The translations under genes were made by a program, and so were the position numbers. Source: Streptomyces sp. Je 1-332 (GTDB lineage Bacteria; Actinomycetota; Actinomycetes; Streptomycetales; Streptomycetaceae). From it: a DNA stretch of 64,000 nt. The stretch is taken from positions 6,448,001 through 6,512,000 of the forward strand of contig NZ_CP160402.1 of NCBI RefSeq assembly GCF_040730185.1. Direction: 5' to 3'. Under the pieces are notes generated by a model, which worked only from the letters and a program-made list of their open reading frames with translations, was not told the origin of the DNA and ran no database searches. Shown here piece by piece: positions 37,501 to 45,232 of this stretch. Position 1 is the stretch's first letter; every line of letters begins with the position of its first letter.

Positions 37501-38271
37501 CTAGGCCAGCACGGGAACCCGCGCCACCCGCCCGACCACACCGTTCGCGGCACATGCCTCGTCGTGGCGCCGCAGGAGCAGCCGTGCCAACCCGGTTGAG
37601 GGGCCGAGGACTTGGGCCGTGACGTCCGCTTCGGCGGCGCCGCGCTCGATGCGGTCCGGCAGGAAACCCGGCGCGATGACGTAGGGAGCCACCGCCACCC
37701 TGCGCACTCCGAGAGCACGCAGCTCCCGTACGGCGTCCTCGGTACGGGGCAGAGATGCGGAGGCGAACGCAGGCCGCACGGCGCACCAACCGGTGTGCCG
37801 CCACTCCCGCGCGATTTCAGCGATCACTGCGATCGCCTCCGGGTCGGATGACCCCGCCGAGGCCAGCACGACCCCGGTCGAGGACTTGTCGGCGGGGGAG
37901 AGCCCCGCCTCGTACAGCCGCTGGTCCAGAGCGGTCAGGAGCAGGGGAGAGGGGCCGAGGACCGCCGCCTGCCGGATGCGGAGGCGGGGCGGTGCCTGGC
38001 TCAGGACCGCGGGGATGTCCGACTTCGCGTGGAACGCCCGCGTCAGGAGCAGGGGAAGCGCGATCACGTCGCGAACTCCCTCCGCGTCCAGGGATTCGAG
38101 GACCTCGGGGACCGAGGGCGAGTTGAAGTCGAGGAACCCCGTCTCCACACGCAGCCCCGGCCGCTGCTCCCGCACCCGGCGCACCAGGGCGCGCACCGTC
38201 GCGGCATGCCGCGGATCGCGGCTGCCGTGGGCGACGACGAACAGGACGGGGCGGGCGGGACGGCCGTACAT
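37501..38271 (-). CDS. Sirohydrochlorin chelatase-like protein (CbiX/SirB)
   Basis: A 256-residue protein made of two similar halves, the two-domain CbiX arrangement. The metal-binding His residues are in FVVAHGSRDPRH and LTRAFHAKSDIP in the N-terminal half; the C-terminal half (VAVAPYVIAPGFLPDRI) lacks a matching His pair. The enzyme inserts iron (or cobalt) into sirohydrochlorin. As the last gene after the sulfite reductase operon and ABC transporter genes, separated from ssuC by only 6 bp, its role is almost certainly to supply sirohaem to the sulfite reductase at the head of the same operon. Confidence 0.92.
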   Translation of the reverse strand: MYGRPARPVLFVVAHGSRDPRHAATVRALVRRVREQRPGLRVETGFLDFNSPSVPEVLESLDAEGVRDVIALPLLLTRAFHAKSDIPAVLSQAPPRLRIRQAAVLGPSPLLLTALDQRLYEAGLSPADKSSTGVVLASAGSSDPEAIAVIAEIAREWRHTGWCAVRPAFASASLPRTEDAVRELRALGVRRVAVAPYVIAPGFLPDRIERGAAEADVTAQVLGPSTGLARLLLRRHDEACAANGVVGRVARVPVLA

Positions 38272-38277
38272 GGTGGG

Positions 38278-39180
38278 TCAGCTCCTCACGAGGAGTCCGC
38301 GGCTGCGCAGGACGCGCCGCTCAAGCGGGCTGAAGATCAGCAGGTCGATGGCGATGCCGACGACGAGGATGAGGAGGATCGCGAAGAACACCTGAGCCAT
38401 GCTGCTGTTGGTGCGGCCCGCCTCCAGGAGCTGGCCGAGCCCCATGCCCAGGTCGGGCGACTGAGCGATGATCTCCGCGGCCATCAGCGAGCGCCACGAG
38501 AACGCCCAGCCCTGCTTCAGGCCCGCGAGATACCCGGGCAGCGCGGCGGGCATGACGATGTGCCAGGTGTGACGCAGGCCGGTCGCGCCGAGCGTGCGGC
38601 CCGCCCGCAGGAACAGCGGCGGCACCTGGTCGACGCCCGCGACCAGACCGTTGGCGATCGAGGGGACCGCGCCGAGCAGGATCACCGCGAACATCATCTG
38701 GTCGTTGAGACCGAGCCAGATCACGGCGGGCGGCACCCACGCCACCGACGGCAGCGATTGCAGGCCGGAGAGAATCGGGCCGATCGCGGCCCTGATGAAG
38801 CGCACCCGGGCCACGATCAGACCCAGCGGCGTACCGATCGCGAGGGCCATCAGGAAGCCGAGCAGACCGCGCGAGACGGACGTCCAGATGTACTCCAGGA
38901 GCGTGCCCTGCAGCCAGGCGTCCTGCACCTCGTGCCAGACGTCGCCGGGCGGCGGCAGCACGTAGGTGTCGGTGACGTTCGTCCACACCAGGACCTGCCA
39001 CACCACCAGGACCAGCAGCACGGCGGTCACCGGCGGCAGGACCTTCTGGACGAGCGTCTGGCGCAACGGCGTACGCCGGGTCTGGACCGCGTCCAGGGCG
39101 TCGAGGCCCGCCTCCAGGCCGGCCAGGTCCTGGCTGCTGTCCCGGTCGGCCTTGTCGACCGGGGTCTCAGTGCTGGCCAT
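38278..39180 (-). CDS. ssuC: Sulfonate/sulfur-compound ABC transporter permease
   Basis: A 300-residue membrane protein with about six helices after a 40-residue cytoplasmic tail. The ATPase-contact loop is AGRTLGATGLRHTWHIVMPAALPG. The sequence belongs to the SsuC/TauC/NrtB permease group. Start ATG 39180 lies within the end of ssuB (14-nt overlap), with GGGGAGAT upstream. With ssuA and ssuB it forms an importer; its position inside the sulfur assimilation operon points to alkanesulfonates, taurine or a similar sulfur source, not nitrate. Confidence 0.92.
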   Translation of the reverse strand: MASTETPVDKADRDSSQDLAGLEAGLDALDAVQTRRTPLRQTLVQKVLPPVTAVLLVLVVWQVLVWTNVTDTYVLPPPGDVWHEVQDAWLQGTLLEYIWTSVSRGLLGFLMALAIGTPLGLIVARVRFIRAAIGPILSGLQSLPSVAWVPPAVIWLGLNDQMMFAVILLGAVPSIANGLVAGVDQVPPLFLRAGRTLGATGLRHTWHIVMPAALPGYLAGLKQGWAFSWRSLMAAEIIAQSPDLGMGLGQLLEAGRTNSSMAQVFFAILLILVVGIAIDLLIFSPLERRVLRSRGLLVRS

Positions 39181-39958
39181 GTCGGCGGATCTCCCCACGC
39201 AGTTGTTCGGTGATCTCGACGGACAGTTCCGCCACGGCGGAGTCCTCGATGCGGCGCGGGTGGGGGATGTCGACGCGCCACTCGTGCGCCACCCGGCCGG
39301 GACGCGACGAGAGGAGCACGACGCGCTCGGCGAGGCGGACGGCCTCGCGCACGTTGTGCGTGACGAAGAGGACGGAGACGTTCGTCTCGCGCCAGATGCG
39401 GGTCAGCTCGTCGTGCAGGACGTCACGCGTGATCGCGTCGAGCGCCGCGAACGGCTCGTCCATCAGCAGGATCTTGGCGTCCTGCGCGAGCGCTCGGGCC
39501 AGCGCCACCCGCTGGCGCATGCCGCCCGACAGCTCGTGCACCCGCTTGCCGTGCGCCCCTTGCAGCCGTACGAGGCCAAGGAGCTCCTCGGCCCGCTCGC
39601 GCCGCTCGGCCTTCGCGACGCCGCGCAGCTTCAGGGCGAGCTCGATGTTCTTGCCCGCGGTCAGCCACGGGAACAGCGCGTGCTCCTGGAACATCAGGGC
39701 CGGGCGGCCGTCGGTGGCGATGTCGCCCGCCGACGGCTTGTCGAGCCCGGCCACCAGGTTGAGCAGCGTCGACTTGCCGCATCCCGAGGCTCCCAGGAGG
39801 GTGACGAACTCTCCCGGAGCGACATCGAGCGTGATGTCGTCAAGGACGAGCTGCTGCCCGGCCGGCGTGGCGAAGGACTTCGAGACATGCTCGATCCGGG
39901 CTGCGTGCGGGGCGGCCGTGATCTCGTCCGCCGCCTTGGCGAGGGTGGGTGTCGCCAT
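39167..39958 (-). CDS. ssuB: Sulfonate/sulfur-compound ABC transporter ATPase
   Basis: A 263-residue ABC ATPase: Walker A GASGCGKST, Q-loop FQEHALFPW, signature LSGGMRQR, Walker B ILLMDEP and the switch His in VTHNVREA. It groups by eye with SsuB/TauB. The ATG at 39958 has GGAGG eight bases upstream, better than the GTG at 39967. It overlaps ssuC and follows ssuA by 36 bp, on the operon strand. Confidence 0.95.
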   Translation of the reverse strand: MATPTLAKAADEITAAPHAARIEHVSKSFATPAGQQLVLDDITLDVAPGEFVTLLGASGCGKSTLLNLVAGLDKPSAGDIATDGRPALMFQEHALFPWLTAGKNIELALKLRGVAKAERRERAEELLGLVRLQGAHGKRVHELSGGMRQRVALARALAQDAKILLMDEPFAALDAITRDVLHDELTRIWRETNVSVLFVTHNVREAVRLAERVVLLSSRPGRVAHEWRVDIPHPRRIEDSAVAELSVEITEQLRGEIRRHGQH

Positions 39959-39994
39959 GGTCGTCACCTCCTGGGAACTGGTCTGATTCCGGGG

Positions 39995-41125
39995 TTACTT
40001 GACGCCGAGACCGGCGTCGTCGACAGCGGACTTGCCCTCGCCCTTGAGGACCTTGTTCAACGGCCTCAGGTCGTAGATGCCCTTGAGGTTCGGCTTCTCC
40101 AGGAGGCCTGCCTTCACGGCGTGCTTCGCCTCGGAGTCGAGCGTCGCGGCCAGCGGGTCGTCGGTGGTCTGGATGGACTTCCACGCCGGGTCGATGACCT
40201 CGGCGGGCAGCTCCTTGCCGGACGCCTCCTTGAGGGCGGCGTTGGCGGACGCCTTCGCCTTCTCCGGGTTGTCCTTGATCCACTGGTTGGTCTTCACCGA
40301 ACCGCGCAGGACGGCCTGGACGACCTTCGGGTGCGCCTTCAGGAACGACTGCGACACGATGATGTTCGTGATCACGAACTTCTTGTCCGGCCACAGGTCG
40401 GCCTCGTCGAGGATCGCCTTGCCGCCCTCGGCGACCAGCTTGGAGGCGGTCGGCTCCGGGACCCAGGCACCGTCGATCGAGCCGGAACGGTAGGCGTCCG
40501 GGGTGATCTTGTTGTCGGTGCGGACCACCGAGACATCGCCCTTGCCGCTCTCCGCGTCGACCTTCCAGCCCTTTTCCTTGATCCAGTTGAGGAAGGCCAC
40601 GTCCTGGGTGTTGCCGAGCTGAGGCGTCGCGATCTTCTTGCCCTTGACGTCGTCCAGGGACTTGATCTTGTCCGGGTTGACCACCAGCTTCACGCCACCG
40701 GATGCCGAGCCGCCGATGATGCGCAGGTTCTTGCCCTGGGACTTGGTGTAGCCGTTGATCGCGGGCGAGGGGCCGATCCAGCCGATGTCGATCGACTTCG
40801 AGTTCAGCGCCTCGATCTCCGAAGGACCCGCGTTGAACTGCGTGTACTTCGCCTTCGTCGCGCCGAGTTCCTTCTGGAACAGGCCTTCCTGGTCACCGAC
40901 GAGAGCGGTGGCGTGCGTGAGGTTCGGGAAGTACCCGATCCTCACCTCGTCGAGGCCCTCGATCTTCTTCGCGCCCGCGGCCACCTCGGCCTTGTCGTCA
41001 TCGTCCTCCGCGGCGGATCCGTAACCGCAGGAGGTGATCACCACGGCGAGCAGCGGCAGGGCGGCGACGGCGACCAGGGCGCGGCGGCGGCCGGTGGTGC
41101 GTGGAGTGCGGAAGCTGGCAGGCAC
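39995..41125 (-). CDS. ssuA: Sulfonate/sulfur-compound binding lipoprotein
   Basis: A 376-residue periplasmic-type binding protein with lipobox VITSC at about residue 33. The mature part has the SsuA/TauA pattern: VRIGYFPNLTHATALVGDQEGLF, NAGPSEIEALNSKSIDIGWIG and DGAWVPEPTASKL. It captures an organosulfur or sulfur oxyanion substrate and hands it to SsuBC. GTG start 41125. The 230-bp gap to cysN holds a palindrome and a candidate leader ORF, so this transporter part may have its own control. Confidence 0.93.
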   Translation of the reverse strand: MPASFRTPRTTGRRRALVAVAALPLLAVVITSCGYGSAAEDDDDKAEVAAGAKKIEGLDEVRIGYFPNLTHATALVGDQEGLFQKELGATKAKYTQFNAGPSEIEALNSKSIDIGWIGPSPAINGYTKSQGKNLRIIGGSASGGVKLVVNPDKIKSLDDVKGKKIATPQLGNTQDVAFLNWIKEKGWKVDAESGKGDVSVVRTDNKITPDAYRSGSIDGAWVPEPTASKLVAEGGKAILDEADLWPDKKFVITNIIVSQSFLKAHPKVVQAVLRGSVKTNQWIKDNPEKAKASANAALKEASGKELPAEVIDPAWKSIQTTDDPLAATLDSEAKHAVKAGLLEKPNLKGIYDLRPLNKVLKGEGKSAVDDAGLGVK

Positions 41126-41156
41126 GGGAGGTGGTCCTCTCGTTGGCCCGGTCCCT

Positions 41157-41171
41157 ACGCCCTCAGGGCGT
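41157..41171. promoter_or_regulatory. Perfect palindrome upstream of ssuA
   Basis: ACGCCCT-C-AGGGCGT, 7-bp arms around one base, lies 32 bp before the ssuA start codon. As RNA it would be a tight hairpin next to the ribosome binding region; as DNA it would be an operator. The stop codon of a candidate leader ORF lies at its centre. Confidence 0.5.
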
Positions 41172-41261
41172 GGCCGGGAGATCGGCGGGTTTTCGTCTTC
41201 GCAGGTGGAACTCGCGGGGGGTGTGGGCGCGCAAGCGGTGCGCGTACGTCACTACGCACAT
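41163..41261 (-). CDS. Candidate leader ORF before ssuA (32 aa)
   Basis: A short frame reading MCVVTYAHRLRAHT then REFHLRRRKPADLPATP. Its ATG has GGAG seven bases upstream, a good ribosome binding site, and its second codon is Cys. The TGA falls in the middle of a perfect 15-bp palindrome 32 bp before the ssuA start. This arrangement would allow translation of the short ORF to control folding at the ssuA start, but a chance ORF cannot be excluded; an alternative 33-aa frame (41252-41353, MATIDYFSTFAKEGG) overlaps its beginning and follows cysN by two bases. Confidence 0.35.
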   Translation of the reverse strand: MCVVTYAHRLRAHTPREFHLRRRKPADLPATP

Positions 41262-41355
41262 CGCCCGACTCCGCCCTGCCCCGCGCCGAGGGCGCCGCTG
41301 CCGACGCGGCCGCCCTCCTTCGCGAAGGTCGAGAAATAGTCGATCGTGGCCATGG

Positions 41356-42729
41356 TCAGAAGTCCCAGCCCTCGTCGTCCGCCGCCTTCTTGGCCTCTTC
41401 GACCGTCTCGACGGCTTCGGCGAACGCGTCGCCCGCCATGCCCGCCGCGAGCGTCGTGCCGTCGGCCGGGTCGATCAGGAGGAACGAACCGGTGCGGCGC
41501 GAGGCGGCGTACGAGTCGACGGCGATCGGCTCGGCGGTGCGGATCACGACGCGGCCGATGTCGTTGGCGACCAGCTGCCCCGGCTCCGGGTGCTGGGAGA
41601 GGTCGTCCAGGGTGAGCCGCGAGGGGATCTCCTTGACGATCGCCTTGACCGTGCGGGTGGTGTGCTTGAGCAGCACCCGCTGGCCCACGCTCAGCGCGGT
41701 GTCCGCGACGTGGCAGACCGTCGCCGTGAGGTCCTGCGAGGTGCCCGGCTGGTCACCGCTCGGCACGATCAGATCGCCGCGCGCGATGTCGATGTCGCTC
41801 TCCAGGAGCAGCGTCACGGACTGCGGCGTCCACGCGACGTCCACCGGCGTGCCGAGGAGGTCGATGCCCGCGATCTTCGACGTCTTGCCCGAGGGCAGCA
41901 CTGTCACGGACTCGCCGACGCGGAAGGTGCCCGCCGCGATCTGTCCCGCGTAGCCGCGGTAGTCGGGGTGCTCGGCGGTCTGCGGGCGGATCACATACTG
42001 GACGGGCAGGCGCGCGTGGCAGGAGGTCAGGTCGTGGCTGACCGGGACCGTCTCCAGGTGTTCGAGGACGGTGGGGCCGCCGTACCAGTCCATGTTGGAG
42101 GAGGGCTCCACCACGTTGTCGCCGGCGAGTGCCGAGATGGGGATCGCGGTGATCTCCGGGACGCCCAACTCGCTGGCGTACGCGGTGAACTCCTCGGCGA
42201 TCTTCGCGAAGACGGTCTCCTCGAAGTCGACGAGGTCCATCTTGTTCACGGCGAGCACCACGTGCGGGACGCGCAGGAGCGCGGCGACGGCGGCGTGGCG
42301 GCGGGTCTGCTCGATGACGCCGTTGCGGGCGTCGACCAGGACCACGGCGAGGTCGGCCGTGGAGGCACCGGTGACCATGTTCCGCGTGTACTGCACGTGC
42401 CCGGGGGTGTCGGCGAGGATGAACCGGCGCTGCGGGGTGGCGAAGTAGCGGTAGGCGACGTCGATGGTGATGCCCTGCTCGCGCTCGGCCCGCAGGCCGT
42501 CGGTGAGCAGCGCCAGGTCGGGCGCCTCGGCGCCGCGGCTGGCGGAGGCGCGCTCCACGGCTTCGAGCTGGTCGGTGAGGACCGACTTGGAGTCGTGCAG
42601 AAGACGGCCCACGAGGGTGGACTTTCCGTCGTCGACGGAGCCCGCGGTGGCGAACCGCAGCAGGGTGGTGGCCGACAGCTGCTCGGCGGAGAGCGGCTGT
42701 GCCTTGTCGGGTTCGGTGGTGCTGGTCAT
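41356..42729 (-). CDS. cysN: Sulfate adenylyltransferase large (GTPase) subunit
   Basis: A 457-residue elongation-factor-like GTPase that drives APS formation from sulfate and ATP together with CysD. GTP-binding motifs are GSVDDGKST (P-loop), DTPGH and NKMD; the beta-barrel domains II and III follow. Length fits stand-alone CysN without a fused APS kinase, which is encoded by the separate cysC. It starts two bases after the cysD stop, so the two subunits are coupled. Confidence 0.97.
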   Translation of the reverse strand: MTSTTEPDKAQPLSAEQLSATTLLRFATAGSVDDGKSTLVGRLLHDSKSVLTDQLEAVERASASRGAEAPDLALLTDGLRAEREQGITIDVAYRYFATPQRRFILADTPGHVQYTRNMVTGASTADLAVVLVDARNGVIEQTRRHAAVAALLRVPHVVLAVNKMDLVDFEETVFAKIAEEFTAYASELGVPEITAIPISALAGDNVVEPSSNMDWYGGPTVLEHLETVPVSHDLTSCHARLPVQYVIRPQTAEHPDYRGYAGQIAAGTFRVGESVTVLPSGKTSKIAGIDLLGTPVDVAWTPQSVTLLLESDIDIARGDLIVPSGDQPGTSQDLTATVCHVADTALSVGQRVLLKHTTRTVKAIVKEIPSRLTLDDLSQHPEPGQLVANDIGRVVIRTAEPIAVDSYAASRRTGSFLLIDPADGTTLAAGMAGDAFAEAVETVEEAKKAADDEGWDF

Positions 42730-42731
42730 GT

Positions 42732-43670
42732 TTAGAAGTACCCCTCGCGCTTGCGGTCTTCCATCGCGGCCTCGGACATCTTGTCGTCGGCGCGGGTGGC
42801 GCCACGCTCGGTAAGACGGGACGCGGCGATCTCGGTGATGACGGCGTCCAGCGTGGTGGCGTCGGAGTCGACGGCTCCGGTGCAGGACATGTCGCCGACG
42901 GTGCGGTAGCGCACGAGCCGCTTCTCGACCGTCTCGTCGTCCTTGGGGCCGCCCCACTCGCCCGCGGTCAGCCACATGCCCGAGCGCCGGAACACGTCAC
43001 GCTCGTGCGCGAAGTAGATCTGCGGCAGCTCGATGCCCTCGCGGTCGATGTACTGCCACACGTCCAGCTCGGTCCAGTTGGACAGCGGGAACACGCGGAC
43101 GTGCTCGCCGGGGGCGTGGCGGCCGTTGTAGAGCTGCCACAGCTCGGGGCGCTGGCGGCGCGGGTCCCACTGCGAGAACTCGTCCCGCAGCGAGAACACC
43201 CGCTCCTTGGCGCGGGCCTTCTCCTCGTCACGGCGTCCGCCGCCGAAGACCGCGTCGAACTTCTCGCTCTGGATCTTCTCCGTGAGCGGCACGGTCTGGA
43301 GCGGGTTTCGCGTCCCGTCCGGGCGCTCGCGCAGCTTGCCCGCGTCGATGTACTCCTGCACGGAGGCGACGTGCAGCCGCAGGCCGTGCTCGGCGACGAC
43401 GCGGTCGCGGTACTCGAGCACCTCGGGGAAGTTGTGCCCCGTGTCGACGTGAAGGAGCGAGAAGGGGATCGCCGCGGGGGCGAACGCCTTCAGCGCCAGG
43501 TGCAGCATGACGATCGAGTCCTTGCCGCCGGAGAAGAGGATCACCGGCCGCTCGAACTCGCCCGCCACCTCGCGGAAGATGTGCACCGCCTCGGACTCAA
43601 GGGCGTCCAGGTGCGACAGCGCGTAGGGGCTGTCCGTCTCCTCGGTCACGGTGGCCACGGTGGTCGTCAT
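42732..43670 (-). CDS. cysD: Sulfate adenylyltransferase small subunit
   Basis: A 312-residue PP-loop ATP pyrophosphatase-type enzyme with ILFSGGKDSIVMLHLA, then HVDTGHNFPEVLEYRD and the C-terminal REGYF ending typical of CysD. It forms APS from ATP and sulfate, energised by CysN. ATG 43670 follows AAAGGGG. It lies 91 bp after cysC and is coupled to cysN. Confidence 0.97.
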   Translation of the reverse strand: MTTTVATVTEETDSPYALSHLDALESEAVHIFREVAGEFERPVILFSGGKDSIVMLHLALKAFAPAAIPFSLLHVDTGHNFPEVLEYRDRVVAEHGLRLHVASVQEYIDAGKLRERPDGTRNPLQTVPLTEKIQSEKFDAVFGGGRRDEEKARAKERVFSLRDEFSQWDPRRQRPELWQLYNGRHAPGEHVRVFPLSNWTELDVWQYIDREGIELPQIYFAHERDVFRRSGMWLTAGEWGGPKDDETVEKRLVRYRTVGDMSCTGAVDSDATTLDAVITEIAASRLTERGATRADDKMSEAAMEDRKREGYF

Positions 43671-43761
43671 GCTGCACCCCTTTCGTTCGCTTCTCCGCCT
43701 GCGCGGCGCAGAGGTGCGGGATTCGCGGTCGTCTGCGGCTGGGCGGCCACGCATGCGTCGC

Positions 43762-44298
43762 TCACAGGACACCCCTTTCGATGAGCAGCGCGCGCACGGC
43801 CGCCGCGGACTCCTGCACGGTCTGGTCCTGGGACTCGATGCGCAGATCGGGTGACTCGGGTGCCTCGTAGGGGTCGTCGACCCCGGTGAGCCCGGAGATC
43901 TCACCGGCCGCCTGCTTGGCGTACAGACCCTTCACGTCACGTACGGAGCAGACCTCCACCGGCGTGGCCACATGGACCTCCAGGTAGGGCGTGCCGCCCG
44001 TCTGGTGGCGCTTGCGTACCGCGTCGCGGCTGTCCGCGAACGGCGCGATCACCGGCACCAGGACCTTCACGCCGTTACGGGCGAGCAGTTCGGCGACGAA
44101 GCCGATGCGCTGCACATTGGTGTGCCGGTCCTCGCGGCTGAAGCCGAGGCCCGACGAGAGGAACTCGCGGATCTCGTCGCCGTCGAGTACCTCGACCCGG
44201 TGGCCCTCCTCGCCGAGCCTGTCCGCGAGTTCGTACGCGATGGTGGTCTTGCCCGCGCTGGGCAGGCCGGTGAGCCAGATGGTGGCTCCGGTGGTCAC
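43762..44298 (-). CDS. cysC: Adenylylsulfate kinase
   Basis: A 178-residue kinase that phosphorylates APS to PAPS. P-loop GLPSAGKTT, then DGDEIREFL, REDRHTNVQRIGF and DVKGLYAKQAAGEI are all diagnostic. I use the GTG at 44298 because GGAG lies six bases upstream and conserved sequence starts at once; an ATG at 44343, overlapping the cysH stop (TGATG), would add 15 residues. Since CysH here looks like an APS reductase, PAPS from this enzyme may serve sulfation reactions as much as assimilation. Confidence 0.95.
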   Translation of the reverse strand: MTTGATIWLTGLPSAGKTTIAYELADRLGEEGHRVEVLDGDEIREFLSSGLGFSREDRHTNVQRIGFVAELLARNGVKVLVPVIAPFADSRDAVRKRHQTGGTPYLEVHVATPVEVCSVRDVKGLYAKQAAGEISGLTGVDDPYEAPESPDLRIESQDQTVQESAAAVRALLIERGVL

Positions 44299-44342
44299 GT
44301 GCTTCTCCGATTCGTTCTGCGGCTCTGTCCGCGGCTCTGGCA

Positions 44343-45056
44343 TCAGTGGATCCCGCACTCGGTCTTGGCGTTGCCCGACCAGCGTCCCGCGCGGGCGTCC
44401 TCGCCCTCCAGGAGGCGGCGGGTGCAGGGCGCGCAGCCCACGGAGCCGTAGCCGTCCATGAGGAGGGGGTTGGTGAGGACGCCGTGCTCGGTGACGTAGG
44501 CGTCCACGTCGTCCTGCGTCCAGCGGGCGATCGGCGAGATCTTGACCTTGCGGCGCTTCTCGTCCCAGCCGACGACCGGGGTGTTCGCCCGGGTGGGGGA
44601 CTCGTCGCGGCGCAGGCCCGTGGCCCACGCGGCGTACGAAGTCAGGCCCTCCTCAAGGGGCTTGACCTTCCGCATGGCGCAACACAGGTCGGGGTCACGG
44701 TCGTGCAGCTTCGCGCCGAACTCGGCGTCCTGCTCGGCCACCGTCCGCTTCGGCGTGAGCGTGATGACGTTGACGTCCATCACGGCGGCCACGGCGTCAC
44801 GGGTGCCGATGGTCTCGGGGAAGTGGTAGCCGGTGTCGAGGAACACGACGTCCACACCGGGGCGGGCGCGCGAGGCGAGGTGGGCGACCACCGCGTCCTC
44901 CATGGAGGAGGTCACGCAGAAGCGGTCGCCGAAGGTCTGCGAAGCCCACTGGAGGATCTCCAGGGCGGAGGCGTCCTCCAGGTCGCGCCCGGCCTGCTCG
45001 GCGAGCGCCTTCAACTCCTCGTCGGTGCGCTGCCCCTGTTGCTGAACGGTCGTCAT
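44343..45056 (-). CDS. cysH: APS reductase (iron-sulfur type)
   Basis: A 237-residue reductase making sulfite from adenylylsulfate with thioredoxin. It has the four cysteines that mark the [4Fe-4S] APS-specific form, DLCCAMRK and GCAPCTRR, plus the catalytic Cys in the terminal ECGIH. PP-loop-type VTSSMEDAV and FLDTGYHFPET are present. ATG 45056 overlaps the stop of the small zinc-ribbon gene (ATGA). It is followed by cysC. Confidence 0.96.
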   Translation of the reverse strand: MTTVQQQGQRTDEELKALAEQAGRDLEDASALEILQWASQTFGDRFCVTSSMEDAVVAHLASRARPGVDVVFLDTGYHFPETIGTRDAVAAVMDVNVITLTPKRTVAEQDAEFGAKLHDRDPDLCCAMRKVKPLEEGLTSYAAWATGLRRDESPTRANTPVVGWDEKRRKVKISPIARWTQDDVDAYVTEHGVLTNPLLMDGYGSVGCAPCTRRLLEGEDARAGRWSGNAKTECGIH

Positions 45057-45232
45057 ATCTCTTCCCCTCCACCGCTGTTGCGCTGAACTCCCTGGGCGAG
45101 CAGCCCGAGGAACTTCAACTGGAAGGCTCGATTGCACGCGGCGCATTCCCATGCGCCGTGACCGGTTTCGTTGGGACGCAGGTCCTCGTCGCCGCAGTAG
45201 GGGCAGTAGAAGGGCGCGGCGCGCTCGCTCAT
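45053..45232 (-). CDS. Small zinc-ribbon protein in the sulfur operon
   Basis: A 59-residue protein, MSERAAPFYCPYCGDEDL then RPNETGHGAWECAACNRAFQLKF and a short tail. Two CxxC pairs (CPYC, CAAC) make a zinc ribbon or rubredoxin-like knuckle. Its ATG overlaps the sulfite reductase stop and its stop overlaps the cysH start, both ATGA, so it is expressed in step with both reductases. Possible roles are electron transfer, cluster or metal delivery, or a structural partner of one of them; sequence does not decide. Confidence 0.88.
   Translation of the reverse strand: MSERAAPFYCPYCGDEDLRPNETGHGAWECAACNRAFQLKFLGLLAQGVQRNSGGGEEI

Noticed and set aside
38278..41125. Nitrate or thiamine-precursor ABC transporter
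   Set aside because: The binding protein family covers those too, but position between cysN and the sirohaem gene favours a sulfur substrate.
38966..41953. A very long plus-strand open frame across the ssu and cysN genes
   Set aside because: It spans several real minus-strand genes and their gaps and has no ribosome binding site or domain; a GC artefact.
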